Of a stretch of DNA of 6,869 nt, positions 5,241 through 6,869 are shown in pieces. Origin of the DNA: Azotobacter vinelandii (lineage in GTDB: Bacteria; Pseudomonadota; Gammaproteobacteria; Pseudomonadales; Pseudomonadaceae). A program made the position numbers and the translations under genes. Under the pieces are notes generated by a model. It made no database searches. It was not told the origin of the DNA and was given only the letters and a program-made list of their open reading frames with translations. Position 1 is the first letter of the stretch. Each line of letters opens with the position of its first letter. The stretch lies in assembly GCF_001571105.1 (NCBI RefSeq), contig NZ_BCTD01000155.1; one strand, 5' to 3'.

Positions 5241-6737
5241 TCAGATGGCCTTCAGCATGTGGCCGCGCTCTTCCAGGTTGAGATGCCAGGACAGCGCCTC
5301 GCCCAGGAGATGCGGAGTCTGCCCGCCGCGCCGGCTGGCGCGCTCGAAGTAGTCCTCCAGCGCGGCGTGGTAGTCCGGATGCACGCAGTTGTCGATGATC
5401 GCCCGCACCCGTTCGCGCGGCGCCAGGCCGCGCAGGTCGGCCAGGCCCTGCTCGGTGACCAGGATGTCGACATCGTGCTCGGTGTGGTCGACGTGGCTGA
5501 CCATCGGCACCACGCTGGAAATGGCCCCGTCCTTGGCGATGGACTTGGTGACGAAGATCGCCAGGCGCGCGTTGCGGGTGAAGTCGCCGGAGCCGCCGAT
5601 GCCGTTCATCATCCGCGTGCCGCCCACGTGAGTGGAGTTGACGTTGCCGTAGATGTCGAACTCCAGGGCGGTGTTGATGCCGATGATGCCGAGGCGGCGG
5701 GCCACTTCCGGATGGTTGGAAATCTCCTGCGGGCGCAGGACCAGACGCTCCCGGTACTTGCCCAGCTCGGCGAAGACACGCCGGCCGCAGTCTTCCGACA
5801 GGGTGATCGAACAGCCGGAGGCGAACCTCAGCCGGCCGGCGTCGAACAGCGCGAAGGCCGAATCCTGCAATACCTCGGAATACAGCGTCAGATCGCTGAA
5901 CGACGACTCGATCAGGCCGTGCATCACCGCGTTGGCGATGGAGCCGACGCCGACCTGCAGCGGCGCCAGGTTGCCGGCCAGCCGCCCGCGCGCCACCTCC
6001 CGCTCGAAGAAGCCGATCAGGTGGTTGGCGATGGCCTGGGTCTCGTCGTCCGGCGGCAGCATCGGGTAAGCCGTCTCGGGCGTATCGCAGATGACGATGG
6101 CGGCGATCTTCGCCGGATCGATCTCGATGGCCGGCGTGCCGATGCGATCGTCGACCCGGACCAGGGGAATCGGCTGGCGATCCGGGCGATCCGCCGGGAC
6201 GTGGATGTCATGCAGCCCTTCCAGCAGCGGATTGCAGCCGAGATTGAGCTCGACGATCACCCGCTTCGCGGCCAGGGCCAGGCTGGCCGAATTGCCCACC
6301 GAGGAGGTCGGCACTATGTGCCCCCGCTCGGTGATGGCCACCGCTTCGACCACGGCGACATCCGGCGTCGGGATATGGCCGTCGCGCATCTGCTCGACGA
6401 CTTCCGACAGATGCTGGTCGATGAACGCGACCTCGCCGGCGTTGATCGCCCGGCGCAGGACGGGGTCGCCCTGGAAAGGCATGCGCCGGGCGAGCAGCCC
6501 GGCCTCGGCCATCAGGCCGTCCAGTCCCTTGCCGAGGCTGGCGCCGGTGATCAGGTTGATCTTGAGAGGATCGCGCCCCGCCCGCTCGACCAGCGCAGCC
6601 GGAATGGCCTTGGCGTCGCCCGCTCCGCCGAAGCCGCTCATGCCGACGGTCATGCCGTCCTCGATCAGGGCCGCCGCCTGCTCGGCGCTCATGATTCGGT
6701 CGTGCAGGGAAACCAGGCGAATACGCTCGGAATACAT
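5241..6737 (-). CDS. Acetyl-CoA hydrolase/transferase family, probable succinyl-CoA:acetate CoA-transferase, 498 aa
   Basis: This is a cytosolic enzyme that moves CoA between acyl groups, most likely succinyl-CoA + acetate to acetyl-CoA + succinate. Family features are GMSGFGGAGDAKAIP (residues 32-46), NLITGASLG (61-69), QVGVGSIANAV (261-271), the probable catalytic Glu288 in LYSEVLQD, FDIYGNVNSTHVGG, and GIGGSGDF. The length of 498 residues is normal. The start is ATG 6737-6735 with GAGG (CCTC at 6744-6747) seven bases upstream. An extension to an ATG at 6827 would add 30 low-complexity residues that run through the hairpin region, so it is unlikely. A strong terminator follows. Acetyl-CoA hydrolase or another donor acid (such as propionyl-CoA) cannot be excluded from sequence alone. 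The gene is intact and forms the conserved flank of the window. Confidence 0.95.
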   Translation of the reverse strand: MYSERIRLVSLHDRIMSAEQAAALIEDGMTVGMSGFGGAGDAKAIPAALVERAGRDPLKINLITGASLGKGLDGLMAEAGLLARRMPFQGDPVLRRAINAGEVAFIDQHLSEVVEQMRDGHIPTPDVAVVEAVAITERGHIVPTSSVGNSASLALAAKRVIVELNLGCNPLLEGLHDIHVPADRPDRQPIPLVRVDDRIGTPAIEIDPAKIAAIVICDTPETAYPMLPPDDETQAIANHLIGFFEREVARGRLAGNLAPLQVGVGSIANAVMHGLIESSFSDLTLYSEVLQDSAFALFDAGRLRFASGCSITLSEDCGRRVFAELGKYRERLVLRPQEISNHPEVARRLGIIGINTALEFDIYGNVNSTHVGGTRMMNGIGGSGDFTRNARLAIFVTKSIAKDGAISSVVPMVSHVDHTEHDVDILVTEQGLADLRGLAPRERVRAIIDNCVHPDYHAALEDYFERASRRGGQTPHLLGEALSWHLNLEERGHMLKAI

Positions 6738-6838
6738 GGGAAACCTCGAAGGATTGTAGTTATTCGAAAGGAGGGGCCCGGCCGCACCGGGCCAGGCCCG
6801 GATGGCCGCGCGGAAACGGTCAGGCAAGGCGACACGTC
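6738..6838. promoter_or_regulatory. Leader region of the CoA-transferase with GC-rich alternating hairpins
   Basis: This gap separates the upstream minus-strand gene from the CoA-transferase. GGCCCGG (6775-6781), CCGGGCC (6787-6793) and GGCCCGG (6795-6801) alternate, so the central copy can pair with either neighbour: with a five-base loop on one side, or as a 15-bp palindrome around A6794 on the other. On the transcribed (minus) strand the first kind is followed by CCCTCCTTT, a poor T-run. It may be the weak terminator of the upstream gene or a structured leader. No convincing promoter is visible. Confidence 0.45.
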
Positions 6839-6869
6839 CTACATGTTCGGATAATTGGGTCCGCCACCA
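6839..6869 (-). CDS. 3' end of a gene, probably ETF-ubiquinone oxidoreductase
   Basis: The minus strand enters the window reading GGGPNYPNM followed by TAG at 6841-6839. A C-terminus of this kind (PEGGGGPxYxxM) is characteristic of electron-transfer-flavoprotein:ubiquinone oxidoreductases, the membrane-associated Fe-S flavoproteins that feed electrons from acyl-CoA and related dehydrogenases into the quinone pool. Only nine residues are visible, so the assignment is tentative. It lies 101 bases upstream of the CoA-transferase in the same direction, and the two may be co-transcribed. A link through fatty-acid or short-chain acid metabolism would make sense but is inference. Confidence 0.5.
   Translation of the reverse strand, partial: GGGPNYPNM

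Noticed and set aside
6753..6758. TACAAT (minus strand) as -10 of the CoA-transferase
   Set aside because: It is too close: transcription would begin at the Shine-Dalgarno sequence, and no -35 fits.
5103..6854. 583-codon plus-strand open frame
   Set aside because: It lies opposite the CoA-transferase, has the Arg/Gly/Asp-rich composition of an antisense shadow of a GC-rich gene, and runs through the terminator and the hairpin leader.
1..6869. CRISPR array, tRNA, rRNA, riboswitch or toxin-antitoxin pair
   Set aside because: No regularly spaced repeats, cloverleaf sequence, conserved RNA core or small paired genes were recognised on either strand.

Overview
The window looks like a gammaproteobacterial chromosome segment, most probably from Pseudomonas or a close relative. 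This rests on the GC-rich codon use of the right-hand genes, the succinyl-CoA:acetate CoA-transferase type gene at the right, and the overall style of the LysR/SDR/old-yellow-enzyme genes. Genus is inference; no search was run. It divides into an insertion-sequence-scarred accessory part (about 1-5010) and an apparently intact, denser chromosomal part (about 5100-6869).

Left part (1-2350). A possible gene start runs off the left edge on the minus strand, preceded by AT-rich non-coding DNA. Next comes a decayed IS5-family transposase (about 190-565, minus). An intact short-chain dehydrogenase/reductase (SDR; 769-1560, plus) follows, with a good ribosome binding site, a possible sigma70 promoter and a 21-bp operator-like palindrome. 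Downstream are fragments: a C-terminal scrap resembling a ROK-family protein (1564-1764, minus), about 400 bases with no recognisable gene, and the middle of another IS5-type transposase (about 2170-2330, minus).

Middle part (2350-5010). A CrgA-like LysR regulator (2354-3229, minus) is divergent from a non-canonical SDR (3331-4227, plus). The SDR is followed after 44 bases by an old-yellow-enzyme (alkene/xenobiotic reductase) gene. The latter is dead: two compensating one-base indels create a stop near its start, and it is cut off by a 496-bp internally deleted IS3-family element (4513-5008) that keeps both terminal inverted repeats. LysR + SDR + flavin reductase suggests a small electrophile or carbonyl-reduction locus whose last gene was lost. 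The divergent intergenic region carries a perfect 11-bp inverted repeat whose right arm covers the SDR ribosome binding site.

Right part (5010-6869). A strong intrinsic terminator (5128-5159) closes a full-length CoA-transferase gene (5241-6737, minus). Upstream of it is the last few codons of a gene whose C-terminal residues resemble ETF-ubiquinone oxidoreductase. About 100 bases between them hold GC-rich, mutually exclusive hairpins.

I found no convincing new multi-gene system. The points most worth a second look are the inverted repeat over the SDR start, the palindromes at 690-710 and 2067-2089, the double-indel reductase pseudogene, and the MITE-like IS3 derivative.
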